Part shown: positions 24,466 to 32,064 of the stretch, piece after piece | Numbering within the stretch: position 1 is the stretch's first letter | Layout of the letters: the number at the start of each line of letters is the position of its first letter | Program-made: the position numbers and the translations under genes | Assembly (NCBI RefSeq): GCF_009905725.1 | Contig: NZ_JAAAKV010000006.1 | Span: forward strand, 1-64,000 | Direction: 5' to 3' | DNA: 64,000 bases | From: Emticicia sp. CRIBPO | Lineage (GTDB): Bacteria; Bacteroidota; Bacteroidia; Cytophagales; Spirosomataceae | Notes under the pieces: generated by a model | The model's input: the letters and a program-made list of their open reading frames with translations, nothing else | Told to the model about the DNA's origin: nothing | Databases searched by the model: none

Positions 24466-26280
24466 TTATTCCAACACCAGACTGGCGTTTTCGAATTGTA
24501 ATTTTACCAAATTTGCATAAATTCCGTCATTTTTCAAAATCAGCTCCTCATGACTTCCTGTTTCTGCAATCTCTCCTTCTTTGATCACATAAATCCTGTC
24601 CACATTACGGATCGTGGCCAGACGGTGGGCAATAATGATCGTGGTCCTGTCTTTCATCAGCTCGTTCAGGGCACCCTGAACCAGTTTTTCAGATTCCGAA
24701 TCCAGGGCACTGGTGGCCTCATCCAGCAATAATATAGCCGGATCTTTCAGAATAGCCCTGGCGATGGCGACGCGTTGTCTTTGTCCTCCTGATAACTTAA
24801 CGCCACGCTCACCCACTACCGTATCAAATTTCTCCGGGAATTTTTCAATAAACTGTAAGGCATTGGCCCTTCTGGCGGCATTGTAGACTTCTTCAAGACT
24901 GGCCGAAGGGTTACCGTACAGGATGTTCTCCATGATCGTACCGCCAAAAAGCATGACTTCCTGGGGAACAATCGCTATGTTTTTTCTCAGGTCCGTCACG
25001 TCCTGGTCAGCGATCGATTCGCCGTCAACACTGATGGTACCCGAAGTTAAAGGGTAGAATTTCATCAGCAATTGCACGATCGTCGATTTACCGGCACCGC
25101 TCTGGCCCACCAAAGCGACTTTCTCACCCGCACTGACGTGGAAAGAAATATCTTTTAAGACTTCAATATCCGGTCTGGATGGATAATTAAACGATACGTT
25201 TTCAAAACTCACTTCTCCGTTTATCTTATGATCACGCGGTATATTATCTACATTTACCTCTGATTTTTCTTCTATGATCTCGAGTAATCTTTCTGAAGAA
25301 CCGACGGTTCTCTGCAACTGGGCGTATAAATCACCCAGGCCGCTCAGTGACCCACCGATAAAAGTGGTATAAAAAAGAAAGGTCAGCAAATCAGCCAGCT
25401 GCATTTCTCCGGCCTCAACCAGTCCCCCGCCATACCAGACCACCCCGACAATACCCCCGAACATGCCTACAATAAAGAATGTGATGAAACCTCCACGCAA
25501 AGCCGCGGCTTTCAAAGCGGTCTCAACGATTTCTCCCATTACTTTTTTATATCTGTTGATCTCCAGTTTTTCGTTGGTAAACGACTTCACGATATGCACC
25601 GACTGAAGGGTTTCTTCCACAATGACGTTGGACTCAGCCAGCTTATCCTGGGTTCTTTTGGCCAACACCCGGATATATCTGCCGAAAACGATCGCAGCAA
25701 TAACCAGCACAGGAAAAGTTGCCAGCATAAACAGGGTGAGTTTCCATGATAAAACTATGATGATGGAAATACCGACGATCAGCGTCACGATCTGTCTGAA
25801 AAATTCGGCCAGTGTGGTAGATAAAACCACCTGGAGGGAAGATACATCTGAAGAGATCCTGCTGGTCAGCTCCCCTACCCTGCGTTGTTCAAAAAAATGA
25901 ATGGGTAAGGTAATGAATTTACTGTAAACCATCTTCCGGATATCAGCGGCGGTCCACTCACTTACCTGCGAAAAGAAATACACCCTGAAATAAGAGAAGA
26001 GCCCCTGCAGCAATAAAATGCCTGCAAAAAACATCGTCACGTTATTGAGTGTATATTTTGATTTCCCTTCAATCACCCGGGTCATCTCCCCGATCAGCAT
26101 CGGGAAAGCGAGGGTGGAAGCACTGGAAAGTGTCAGGAAAACCATTCCGATTGCGAAAGTCCATTTGTAAGGTTTTATAAAAGCGAGCAATTGCAATGCC
26201 TTTTTAAGTCCTTCTCTACTTATTTTTCTTTTGTCTTTCGGGGCTACTTCGTCCCAAAATCCTTTTCTGCCTTCAGCCAT
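24466..26280 (-). CDS. ABC exporter, MsbA/BmrA-like fused permease-ATPase
   Basis: 604 aa. Residues 1-330 form the six-helix ABC transporter transmembrane domain (hydrophobic blocks around 40-60, 80-105, 160-200, 265-300). Residues 360-600 form the nucleotide-binding domain with Walker A GQSGAGKST, the Q-loop IVPQEVMLFGG, signature LSGGQRQRVAIARAIL, Walker B ILLLDEATSALD and the H-loop IIIAHRLAT. The half-transporter length implies a homodimer. Lipid A flippase-like or multidrug export is typical of the group; specificity is not readable. It starts 4 bases from the gldB stop and ends one base before fur. Confidence 0.92.
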   Translation of the reverse strand: MAEGRKGFWDEVAPKDKRKISREGLKKALQLLAFIKPYKWTFAIGMVFLTLSSASTLAFPMLIGEMTRVIEGKSKYTLNNVTMFFAGILLLQGLFSYFRVYFFSQVSEWTAADIRKMVYSKFITLPIHFFEQRRVGELTSRISSDVSSLQVVLSTTLAEFFRQIVTLIVGISIIIVLSWKLTLFMLATFPVLVIAAIVFGRYIRVLAKRTQDKLAESNVIVEETLQSVHIVKSFTNEKLEINRYKKVMGEIVETALKAAALRGGFITFFIVGMFGGIVGVVWYGGGLVEAGEMQLADLLTFLFYTTFIGGSLSGLGDLYAQLQRTVGSSERLLEIIEEKSEVNVDNIPRDHKINGEVSFENVSFNYPSRPDIEVLKDISFHVSAGEKVALVGQSGAGKSTIVQLLMKFYPLTSGTISVDGESIADQDVTDLRKNIAIVPQEVMLFGGTIMENILYGNPSASLEEVYNAARRANALQFIEKFPEKFDTVVGERGVKLSGGQRQRVAIARAILKDPAILLLDEATSALDSESEKLVQGALNELMKDRTTIIIAHRLATIRNVDRIYVIKEGEIAETGSHEELILKNDGIYANLVKLQFENASLVLE

Positions 26281-26283
26281 TAT

Positions 26284-27279
26284 TTATTCTTCTATCTGTC
26301 CCCTGTATTTTGAATCTTTAAAAATCTTTTGTGCGTCATTGTCTTTCATCAATTCTTGTAACGTAACCGAAGGGTTTTCAGTTCTGTAGCGGCTCACGAT
26401 TCGCCACCCAAGCCACTGCCCGATTCTGCCTGGGCAGTCAGGACCTACTTCCGGTACATTCGGCCTCTCGTCCACGTATTTCTTTTTGATCCTGAAATTC
26501 TGTTCAAAGAGCAGTTTCTTGTCCACAAAATGAGCCCACACTAGGTCCTGGGCATCCCAGACTTCCTTCATTTTGGCTTCGGTATATCCGATGATGAGAT
26601 AGTCTGGCGTTTCGGGCATAGCCGCTTTGGTAAACTCAAAGGCTTTGCCAAAAAACACCATATCCGCCAGTAACGAGCGGTCGGAGTCATTCATTTTAAT
26701 GAAGCCGTTAGACAAAAAGCGAATGATGGTAGGCACCAGGTAAGGTTTCTGGTATCTTTCGAGTAAATAATCCGGTTGCTGTGGCCTGTACTTGGCCGTT
26801 GGCCCTACAAACGCCTCCAACGCGATGATGACCAGGGTGTCCGATACAAAAATATCATTTTCGAGACCCGTAAAAGTAGTCACGATTTTAGGCTCTTTAA
26901 AATCAGGGTAATAGGATTTGATGTATCTGAAAGCCGATTCAAACTCTTTTTTGATGTCTGACAATTCGCCGAAATGCACCTGGGTCTGGTCATACAATGC
27001 CCGGGTTTCAGGGTGCGTAATGAGATAATATAAGTGAGAGACAAACGCGGTGTCTTCCGGGAAAGTCCTGTAAAGCGAATGTATGTAGGTCTGATTTTTC
27101 TTCAGGAGGGCTTGAAGCTCTTCTTTACTTTTGACGGCCATCAACTGGCGGTCAAACCGTTCGATATTGACGGATACCTTGATATCTTCTACGTCAGGTT
27201 TTTCAGCGGTCTTGTTGCAGGATATAATAAAAACGGACAGGATCAAAAGAAAAAAAGTACTCCTTAAATAAAACTTCAT
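26284..27279 (-). CDS. gldB: Gliding motility lipoprotein GldB
   Basis: 331 aa when started at ATG 27279, which gives a clean lipoprotein signal (MKFYLRSTFFLLILSVFIIS followed by the lipobox Cys). A longer frame to 27420 would add 47 hydrophilic residues and overlap the upstream gene, so it is rejected. GldB-specific features include NIERFDRQLMAV near the N-terminus, the ENDIFVSDTLVIIALEAFVG block and the C-terminal DCPGRIGQWLGWRIVSRY. GldB is a membrane lipoprotein required for gliding in Flavobacterium johnsoniae; homologues exist also in non-gliders. Its presence supports a T9SS/gliding Bacteroidota host. First gene of the gldB-ABC-fur-engB run. Confidence 0.88.
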   Translation of the reverse strand: MKFYLRSTFFLLILSVFIISCNKTAEKPDVEDIKVSVNIERFDRQLMAVKSKEELQALLKKNQTYIHSLYRTFPEDTAFVSHLYYLITHPETRALYDQTQVHFGELSDIKKEFESAFRYIKSYYPDFKEPKIVTTFTGLENDIFVSDTLVIIALEAFVGPTAKYRPQQPDYLLERYQKPYLVPTIIRFLSNGFIKMNDSDRSLLADMVFFGKAFEFTKAAMPETPDYLIIGYTEAKMKEVWDAQDLVWAHFVDKKLLFEQNFRIKKKYVDERPNVPEVGPDCPGRIGQWLGWRIVSRYRTENPSVTLQELMKDNDAQKIFKDSKYRGQIEE

Positions 27280-27388
27280 ATTAATTTTTCGGTTTTTGTG
27301 CAAATTTAAGGAATTATTGAACCCGTTGAGAATTAATACTTCATAAACCTTTTTAAATATTTCCGGAGTAAAAGAATCTGATCCTGAA

Positions 27389-27982
27389 TTATTCCTTGAA
27401 ATTTTTCTCCCCCGCTTCAATTCTGACCTTTAAATGATTCTCTCTCGGGGGAACGGGGCAGCTGAAACCTGTTTCATAGGCACACAAAGGATTGTAGGCC
27501 TTGTTAAAATCGATGAGCAGTGCATCTCCTTTTATTTCTTCCATTTTAAAATCAAGATACCTGCCTGCTCCATACGTGTCGTTCCCACTGGTGAGGTCTT
27601 TAAAAGGAACAAAGAGCAGATTCCTGGTAAGCGGTGTCAGGACAGCTGAACGGTAGACCTGCAAAACGCATTTTTTAGCATTTACGGTAAAATGAAGTTC
27701 TCCGAAAACAACAAAAGATTTCCGGTCGCCGGAAGAGGTAATCATCTCTGTTTTTTTTGCCTTTCCTTTGATTTCAAACCGGGCTTTGATGATGAAGCTG
27801 GTATCGGGATCATAATATTTAAGGTACTTCGAAACCTGGTCGCCGGGTCCGAAGTCAACTTTATCTTTCAGTTTCTCAAAATATTCCTGCCTGTCCTGCC
27901 TCACCTTATCAGCGTAGCCCTGGGCCAGGCATTCAGTTCCGGCCACAAACAGGATAAAGAAAACAAAAAGTAGTTTTTTCAT
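27389..27982 (-). CDS. Secreted DUF1684 family protein
   Basis: 197 aa from ATG 27982, which overlaps the response regulator stop as ATGA (translational coupling); an in-frame ATG at 27994 is less likely. Signal peptide MKKLLFVFFILFVAGTECLA. The DUF1684 signature follows: YLKYYDPDTSFIIKARFE, LFVPFKDLTSGNDTYGAGRY, and the C-terminal LIDFNKAYNPLCAYETGFSC then PVPPREN. Members are beta-rich envelope proteins of unknown biochemical function. Being last in a LytS-LytTR operon it may be an effector or reporter of that system. Confidence 0.85.
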   Translation of the reverse strand: MKKLLFVFFILFVAGTECLAQGYADKVRQDRQEYFEKLKDKVDFGPGDQVSKYLKYYDPDTSFIIKARFEIKGKAKKTEMITSSGDRKSFVVFGELHFTVNAKKCVLQVYRSAVLTPLTRNLLFVPFKDLTSGNDTYGAGRYLDFKMEEIKGDALLIDFNKAYNPLCAYETGFSCPVPPRENHLKVRIEAGEKNFKE

Positions 27983-28674
27983 TTGACGGTCCATATTTGT
28001 TTTAAAGCTTCCATCAGGTCGGTGTGATAATTGGATGCCACCGGCACCACTTCTTTTTCGGAAAGGCTGACCTGGTGCCTTTCGATTTTCTGGATATGGG
28101 CCAGGTTGATGATGTAAGACTTGTGCACACGCATGAAGCTTTTGGCCGGCAATGTTTCTACCGCTTCGGTCATCGTCATTCGGGTCACGGTCTTTTTATC
28201 TTTTTCCCTGAAAGTCAGATAGTTGCCTTCTGACTGCACATACAACAAATCTGCCACGGCAATCCTGACCAGGTCATAGCCGTCTTTCAGGAAAATATAC
28301 GGCATCTCTGTTTCTTCTTTATTAATGACTTCCGAAGCTTTCTGGCAGGCTTTCATAAACCTGGAGAAGTCGAAAGGCTTGACAAGATAGTCAATCGCAC
28401 TTAAATTAAAAGCGTCAACGGCATACTGAGAATAAGCTGTCGTAAAAATAACGCCTGCGTCTTTGGGTAAAAGCTGGGAGAAATCCAGTCCTGAAATGTC
28501 CGGCATGTTGATATCCAGGAAAACCAGGTCAACCGGGTTTTTCTTCAGATAGTCAAGAGCCTCAATGGCACTCACAAATGTTTCCTTCAGGTCCAGGAAA
28601 CCTACTTTGGCTGAGTGGGCCTTGATGACTTCAAGGGCCATCGGTTCATCATCTATTGCTATTGCTTTGATCAT
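27979..28674 (-). CDS. LytTR-family response regulator
   Basis: 231 aa. Receiver domain with acidic pair DD (residues 8-9), phospho-acceptor D54 in VFLDINMP, T/S near TTAYS and K in VKPFDF (about 103), then a LytTR DNA-binding domain (about 130-230: YIFLKDGYDLVRIAVADLLY, MRVHKSYIINLAHI). LytTR proteins bind direct repeats upstream of envelope or secretion genes. The partner histidine kinase lies immediately upstream, 8 bases away. Paired with LytS-type kinases they are abundant in Bacteroidota and often regulate surface structures. Confidence 0.93.
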   Translation of the reverse strand: MIKAIAIDDEPMALEVIKAHSAKVGFLDLKETFVSAIEALDYLKKNPVDLVFLDINMPDISGLDFSQLLPKDAGVIFTTAYSQYAVDAFNLSAIDYLVKPFDFSRFMKACQKASEVINKEETEMPYIFLKDGYDLVRIAVADLLYVQSEGNYLTFREKDKKTVTRMTMTEAVETLPAKSFMRVHKSYIINLAHIQKIERHQVSLSEKEVVPVASNYHTDLMEALKQIWTVK

Positions 28675-28682
28675 CGCTTAAT

Positions 28683-29906
28683 TCATGTTAATCTGACCTG
28701 TAATTTTACTTCAAATACGCCCTCACTGGCTTCAACAGAAAGCTGGTGCCTGCCGGGATAATACAATTCAAGTCGGCGTTTGGTGTTTTCAAGACCGGTG
28801 GATGTCCCTGCCTCCAGTTTATCCACATGGCGGATGATGCTGTTTCGGCATATAAAACTCAGTTTATTGCTTTCTACTTTCAGGTCGATATGAATAAATG
28901 ATTCCTGGTTGATGCTGATACCATATTTGAAGGCATTTTCTACATAAGGAATGACCAGCAGCGGGGCGATCTTCGCAGGGATTTCGTCCCAGTAAATATC
29001 AGTCGTGATTGAAATGTTCGGGCGTTCTGGTATCCTCATTTTCTGAAGCTGAATGTAATCTTCGAGAAACGTCAGTTCCTTTTCTATCGGCGAACGCTCG
29101 GTTTTAGTTTCTTCCACCACATGCCGCATGATCCTGGAAAGCTGTTCGATTCCAGCCGCGGTTTTAGGACTGTCTTCCACGATGGCAGAGCCGTAAAGAT
29201 TGTTCAGCACATTGAACAGAAAGTGCGGGTTGATCTGGGCCTTCAGAGCTACGAGTTCTGCTTTGGTTTTCTGATAAACCAGTTCTTTAAGTCTTCTATG
29301 CGACTCTGACGTGTAACGTGCGACAGCGTAAACAAAGGCGAACATCATCCAGAAATTGGTCAGGAAGAAATTCAGACCGAACGGCTGCATTTTTTCTCCC
29401 AGCAAGCCCCTCATGGCCAAAAGGATAAAAATATAAAAAAACACCAGCACCAGGGCATAGAAAAACTTGCCTTTGCGGCCTTCTTCCACAAATAACACCT
29501 TGAAGAGATACTGATAATTAAACTCCGAAAAAAGTACTGAAACACCCAGCAGACTAAAAATAAGGCTTTTTGTCCTGAAAAACCGTATAATCCAGAAACC
29601 GGTATTATAGCCCCAAAGGTATATTTCACCTTTTGACCTGGTTTTGACAGAACCTTTGGCATAGTCAGCCGCGAGTTCATCAAGAGGATAATAAACCGTA
29701 TAATACCAGACTGTATGAATGAGACAAATCAGCGTAATAACCGCCACAATACTCACCCAGTGCTTCTTCACAAACGGGATTACCTGGTTTATCTGAAATG
29801 TATTACTGATGCTCACTTTATTCATTCCTGTTTGTTTTAAGCCTTCAAAACCCATTTGCAGGTCCTGACCAGGTCTTAAACGTTGTAAATTTAGTAGCTT
29901 TCTCAT
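28683..29906 (-). CDS. LytS-type sensor histidine kinase
   Basis: 407 aa. Four or more hydrophobic segments between residues 45 and 220 form a membrane sensor region; then the His_kinase domain INPHFLFNVLNNLY (phospho-His about 243), followed by a HATPase domain with VIPYVENAFKYGI (N box) and STGLENTKRRLEL (G box). ATGs at codons 18 and 28 are alternative starts; the upstream ATG at 29906 is kept with modest certainty. Partner of the LytTR regulator. Upstream of it are two small membrane proteins that may contribute to sensing, by context only. Confidence 0.92.
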   Translation of the reverse strand: MRKLLNLQRLRPGQDLQMGFEGLKQTGMNKVSISNTFQINQVIPFVKKHWVSIVAVITLICLIHTVWYYTVYYPLDELAADYAKGSVKTRSKGEIYLWGYNTGFWIIRFFRTKSLIFSLLGVSVLFSEFNYQYLFKVLFVEEGRKGKFFYALVLVFFYIFILLAMRGLLGEKMQPFGLNFFLTNFWMMFAFVYAVARYTSESHRRLKELVYQKTKAELVALKAQINPHFLFNVLNNLYGSAIVEDSPKTAAGIEQLSRIMRHVVEETKTERSPIEKELTFLEDYIQLQKMRIPERPNISITTDIYWDEIPAKIAPLLVIPYVENAFKYGISINQESFIHIDLKVESNKLSFICRNSIIRHVDKLEAGTSTGLENTKRRLELYYPGRHQLSVEASEGVFEVKLQVRLT

Positions 29907-29961
29907 AATTTCTGTCTTTTTTCGTAAGGGGAAACAGGATTCTTATCTTTTTTACGGACTT

Positions 29962-30207
29962 TCAATTGGATTCAGGGCTCGTTTTTACACTGATCAATAT
30001 CACGACCAATCCGACAAATGCAGACCTGAACAATATTTTCACCCAGTTAATGATCTCAAACTGATGGATGTAATCTGCCCAGCCCCATGTTTTCCCTTCC
30101 ATTACCAGGGATTTGAAAAGGGGGTAAAATTCGGCCAGGATAATCGACATCAGCATATATCCCAAAGCAATCCCCGCGGCCCTTTTCAGGTTAAATGTGG
30201 TTTTCAT
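29962..30207 (-). CDS. Small membrane protein
   Basis: 81 aa from ATG 30207 (MKTTFNLKRAAGIALGYMLM). An earlier ATG at 30255 would overlap the upstream gene by 26 bases and adds a hydrophilic stretch. Two predicted membrane segments (about 10-32 and 55-75) separated by a short loop containing WGWADYIHQFEIINW. No recognised family. Sits 22 bases after the 148-aa membrane protein and 55 bases before the LytS kinase gene, so it is probably co-transcribed. Confidence 0.6.
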   Translation of the reverse strand: MKTTFNLKRAAGIALGYMLMSIILAEFYPLFKSLVMEGKTWGWADYIHQFEIINWVKILFRSAFVGLVVILISVKTSPESN

Positions 30208-30229
30208 ATGGTCCGGGTAAATGTTCTGC

Positions 30230-30676
30230 TTATTTTTTTCGACCGGATGAAACAAGAATAAGGAAACCTGCTGTTATTCCACAAATGATCAGGGTGCCTT
30301 TGATGAGTTTGCCTGTATCCGACAAGTGGCCAAGCCACGAAGTGGTCACCAGGTAACCGAGAATTCCGCCAAGGAAACCGATCAGGATAAGTATGATTGA
30401 CTTTACAGGTTTAGCCGTATTTCCGTGATTGGTAAAGACCTGTTTTTCATTTCTGAATATGTCATACACCACGCCCCTCATCAGGTCAAGTCCGACTTTG
30501 ATCCGGTAACTTACCGGATGCCCGTTTTCCTCTTTCTGAAATTCATGAGTGGCACCAAGAAGGGAAGTTTTTTCAGACACTTTCTCTTCATTGTAAAAGA
30601 TGGTTTCTTTTCCCCAGAAGGTATTATTAATGTCAATTTTAGTATTGTCGTCTAATTGTAGCGTAAGGAATCTCAT
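30230..30676 (-). CDS. Membrane protein with cytosolic beta-rich N-domain
   Basis: 148 aa. Residues 1-85 are a charged beta-rich domain (NTFWGKETIFYNEEKVS, ATHEFQKEENGHPVSYRIKV); residues 92-143 hold two transmembrane helices (SIILILIGFLGGILGYLVT, then LIKGTLIICGITAGFLILV). No known motif. Starts an apparent five-gene minus-strand run with the 81-aa membrane protein, LytS, LytTR and the DUF1684 protein. I do not recognise it; a sensing or accessory role to the two-component system is only inference. Confidence 0.65.
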   Translation of the reverse strand: MRFLTLQLDDNTKIDINNTFWGKETIFYNEEKVSEKTSLLGATHEFQKEENGHPVSYRIKVGLDLMRGVVYDIFRNEKQVFTNHGNTAKPVKSIILILIGFLGGILGYLVTTSWLGHLSDTGKLIKGTLIICGITAGFLILVSSGRKK

Positions 30677-30863
30677 TGTTTTTAATTGTTTAAGTTTTCA
30701 CCTGCTTTGTTGCCGGTTTGATGGTTCAAAAGTATCTGACGGAGACAGATGAAAAAAAAGCGTGTGATGAAAGTGCCGGATGTTGGGATGAAGTGGGAGT
30801 CGTTTGTGATTTTGGCAATTTGTGAATTCCGGTATTCCCTGCCTGTCAGCCACAAATTGAGAT

Positions 30864-30937
30864 CCGGAACTAAGCACTACTGTTTACTTTTTTGATGTAG
30901 TAGATTCGCACGGCCGTGCGAATCTACTTAGTTCCGG
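30864..30937. repeat. Nested palindrome with a perfect 30-base core
   Basis: 30899-30928 is a perfect palindrome centred on CGGCCG (half site AGTAGATTCGCACGG). Outside it CCGGAACTAAG (30864-30874) is complementary to CTTAGTTCCGG (30927-30937). A degenerate relative lies at 42415-42442, and a GAGTTCCGGAACTC palindrome at 38474-38487. This could be a mobile REP-type element or a dimeric protein site. Confidence 0.6.
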
Positions 30938-30954
30938 AATCTGCAAAAGAAATA

Positions 30955-31149
30955 TCAGGCAAAAAGTCTCCTGAAAAACCTCCCCGCAGCATAGACCAGG
31001 CTCATCGTGACACACATGGGGCAAATACCAAAACGGAAAAAAGTCAGAAGCACTTTTTTGTACCATGGCATATCAGCGGGGATAATGGGACAGCTTACAC
31101 CATCGCCTTCATATTCTTTGATTCCCCAGACATTGACCGGATTTTTCAT
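30955..31149 (-). CDS. Small Cys-containing membrane protein
   Basis: 64 aa from ATG 31149 (MKNPVNVWGIKEYEGDG); the frame stays open upstream to 31185 but the upstream part overlaps the 29-codon ORF. A hydrophobic segment (VLLTFFRFGICPMCVTMSLV) contains a CPMC motif, followed by an arginine-rich end (RFFRRLFA). It lies five bases after the tiny TM ORF and downstream of the ECF sigma gene. No family recognised. Positively charged termini fit a single-pass inner-membrane peptide; a role in restraining the sigma factor is speculation. Confidence 0.5.
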   Translation of the reverse strand: MKNPVNVWGIKEYEGDGVSCPIIPADMPWYKKVLLTFFRFGICPMCVTMSLVYAAGRFFRRLFA

Positions 31150-31154
31150 GATTT

Positions 31155-31244
31155 TCAACCGAAAAAGTGATAGATACAAACACACAACAGGGAAACCGAC
31201 ACGGCACAGAGGATGATTTTTGTTCTTTTAGTCATTGTATTCAT
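31155..31244 (-). CDS. Tiny single-TM ORF downstream of ECF sigma
   Basis: 29 codons from ATG 31244 (alternatively ATG 31235): a basic start MNTMTKRTKI, then one hydrophobic helix ILCAVSVSLLCVCIYHFFG and stop. The spacing, 39 bases after the sigma gene and 5 bases before the 64-aa gene, suggests a small operon. Too short for family assignment; shown because the layout is consistent with translation. Confidence 0.35.
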   Translation of the reverse strand: MNTMTKRTKIILCAVSVSLLCVCIYHFFG

Positions 31245-31283
31245 TTTTTAAGTTTGGTTATTAATACCCCGCTTACAAAATGA

Positions 31284-31832
31284 TCACCCTTTTGTTTCAA
31301 GTTGTTTTTCTTTTCTGAGTTGCTGCATGCATTTATATTGCTGATTGGCAGCAGAATGTTTGTTTTTCCAGCCCATCTTCAGCATCAGGCTTTCCATGGG
31401 TTCATGATAGAAGAAGAGGGCTTTTAAAATACGCTGGCAGTTTTTTGTGATTTTAGTCAGCCACCGGCTGAGCTTTTCTTCTTTTGCCGGTTCAGGCTCC
31501 GTTTCAAAAGTGCATGACTCCTGCTGGTAAATGCTGATATCTTCCACACTGATCACCTTATTATCTCTCACTCGTTTGAGCCAGATATTCCTGTTGATTG
31601 CAAACAAATAGGTCTTAAGCGAGCTGGTCAGTTTAAATTCCGGCTTGCGGATTTTCTGAAGCAACACCATAATGGCTTCCTGGAAAACATCTTCCGCATC
31701 TGCCCGGTTTCCGCCGTGACGGGTGATGTGTGTCGAAACAGAAGGAAAACAGGAGGTATAAAGTGCCTCAAAAGAGGCGTTTTTCCCCTCTCTGAGTTGA
31801 TTGAGCAGTGTTTCTTCGGGTATACTTGTCAT
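31284..31832 (-). CDS. ECF-type RNA polymerase sigma factor
   Basis: 182 aa from ATG 31832 (a GTG one codon earlier is less likely). Region 2: NRADAEDVFQEAIMVLLQKI and LKTYLFAINRNIWLKRVRD. Region 4: CQRILKALFFYHEPMESLML and KNKHSAANQQYKCMQQLRK, with a helix-turn-helix for the -35 element. Two-domain sigma-70 of the ECF class. The expected anti-sigma (FecR-type) gene is absent; instead two tiny membrane ORFs follow. No copy of the TGTGACY-N16-GTCT box lies upstream, so there is no sign of autoregulation through that element. Divergent from the sugar dehydrogenase gene. Confidence 0.88.
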   Translation of the reverse strand: MTSIPEETLLNQLREGKNASFEALYTSCFPSVSTHITRHGGNRADAEDVFQEAIMVLLQKIRKPEFKLTSSLKTYLFAINRNIWLKRVRDNKVISVEDISIYQQESCTFETEPEPAKEEKLSRWLTKITKNCQRILKALFFYHEPMESLMLKMGWKNKHSAANQQYKCMQQLRKEKQLETKG

Positions 31833-32028
31833 CACATTGCAATTTAGTTAATAATTATATACCCTGATACGCCCTCGATCACCCTTACTGCTCATTTTTT
31901 ATTTCCACATGCCTTCTCCGTTGTCCTTTTTCCTTTCTCCTTCCCACCATAAATCTTGTTTTTTACATATTTTATCTATGATTTAACCCATATGGTCGAA
32001 AAGGAAAAAAGTACTATATTCGTTGCTT

Positions 32029-32036
32029 TAACTTTG
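32029..32036 (+). promoter_or_regulatory. Bacteroidota -7 box (TAACTTTG)
   Basis: An exact TAnnTTTG match 28 bases before ATG 32065. It would leave only about 10 bases of leader for the ATG at 32053, which favours the second ATG. Confidence 0.45.
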
Positions 32037-32064
32037 ATTTTCAACTTAATAGATGAACATCTGT

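Noticed and set aside
27280-27420. N-terminal extension of GldB
   Set aside because: The 47 extra residues overlap the DUF1684 gene and precede a perfect lipoprotein signal at ATG 27279.
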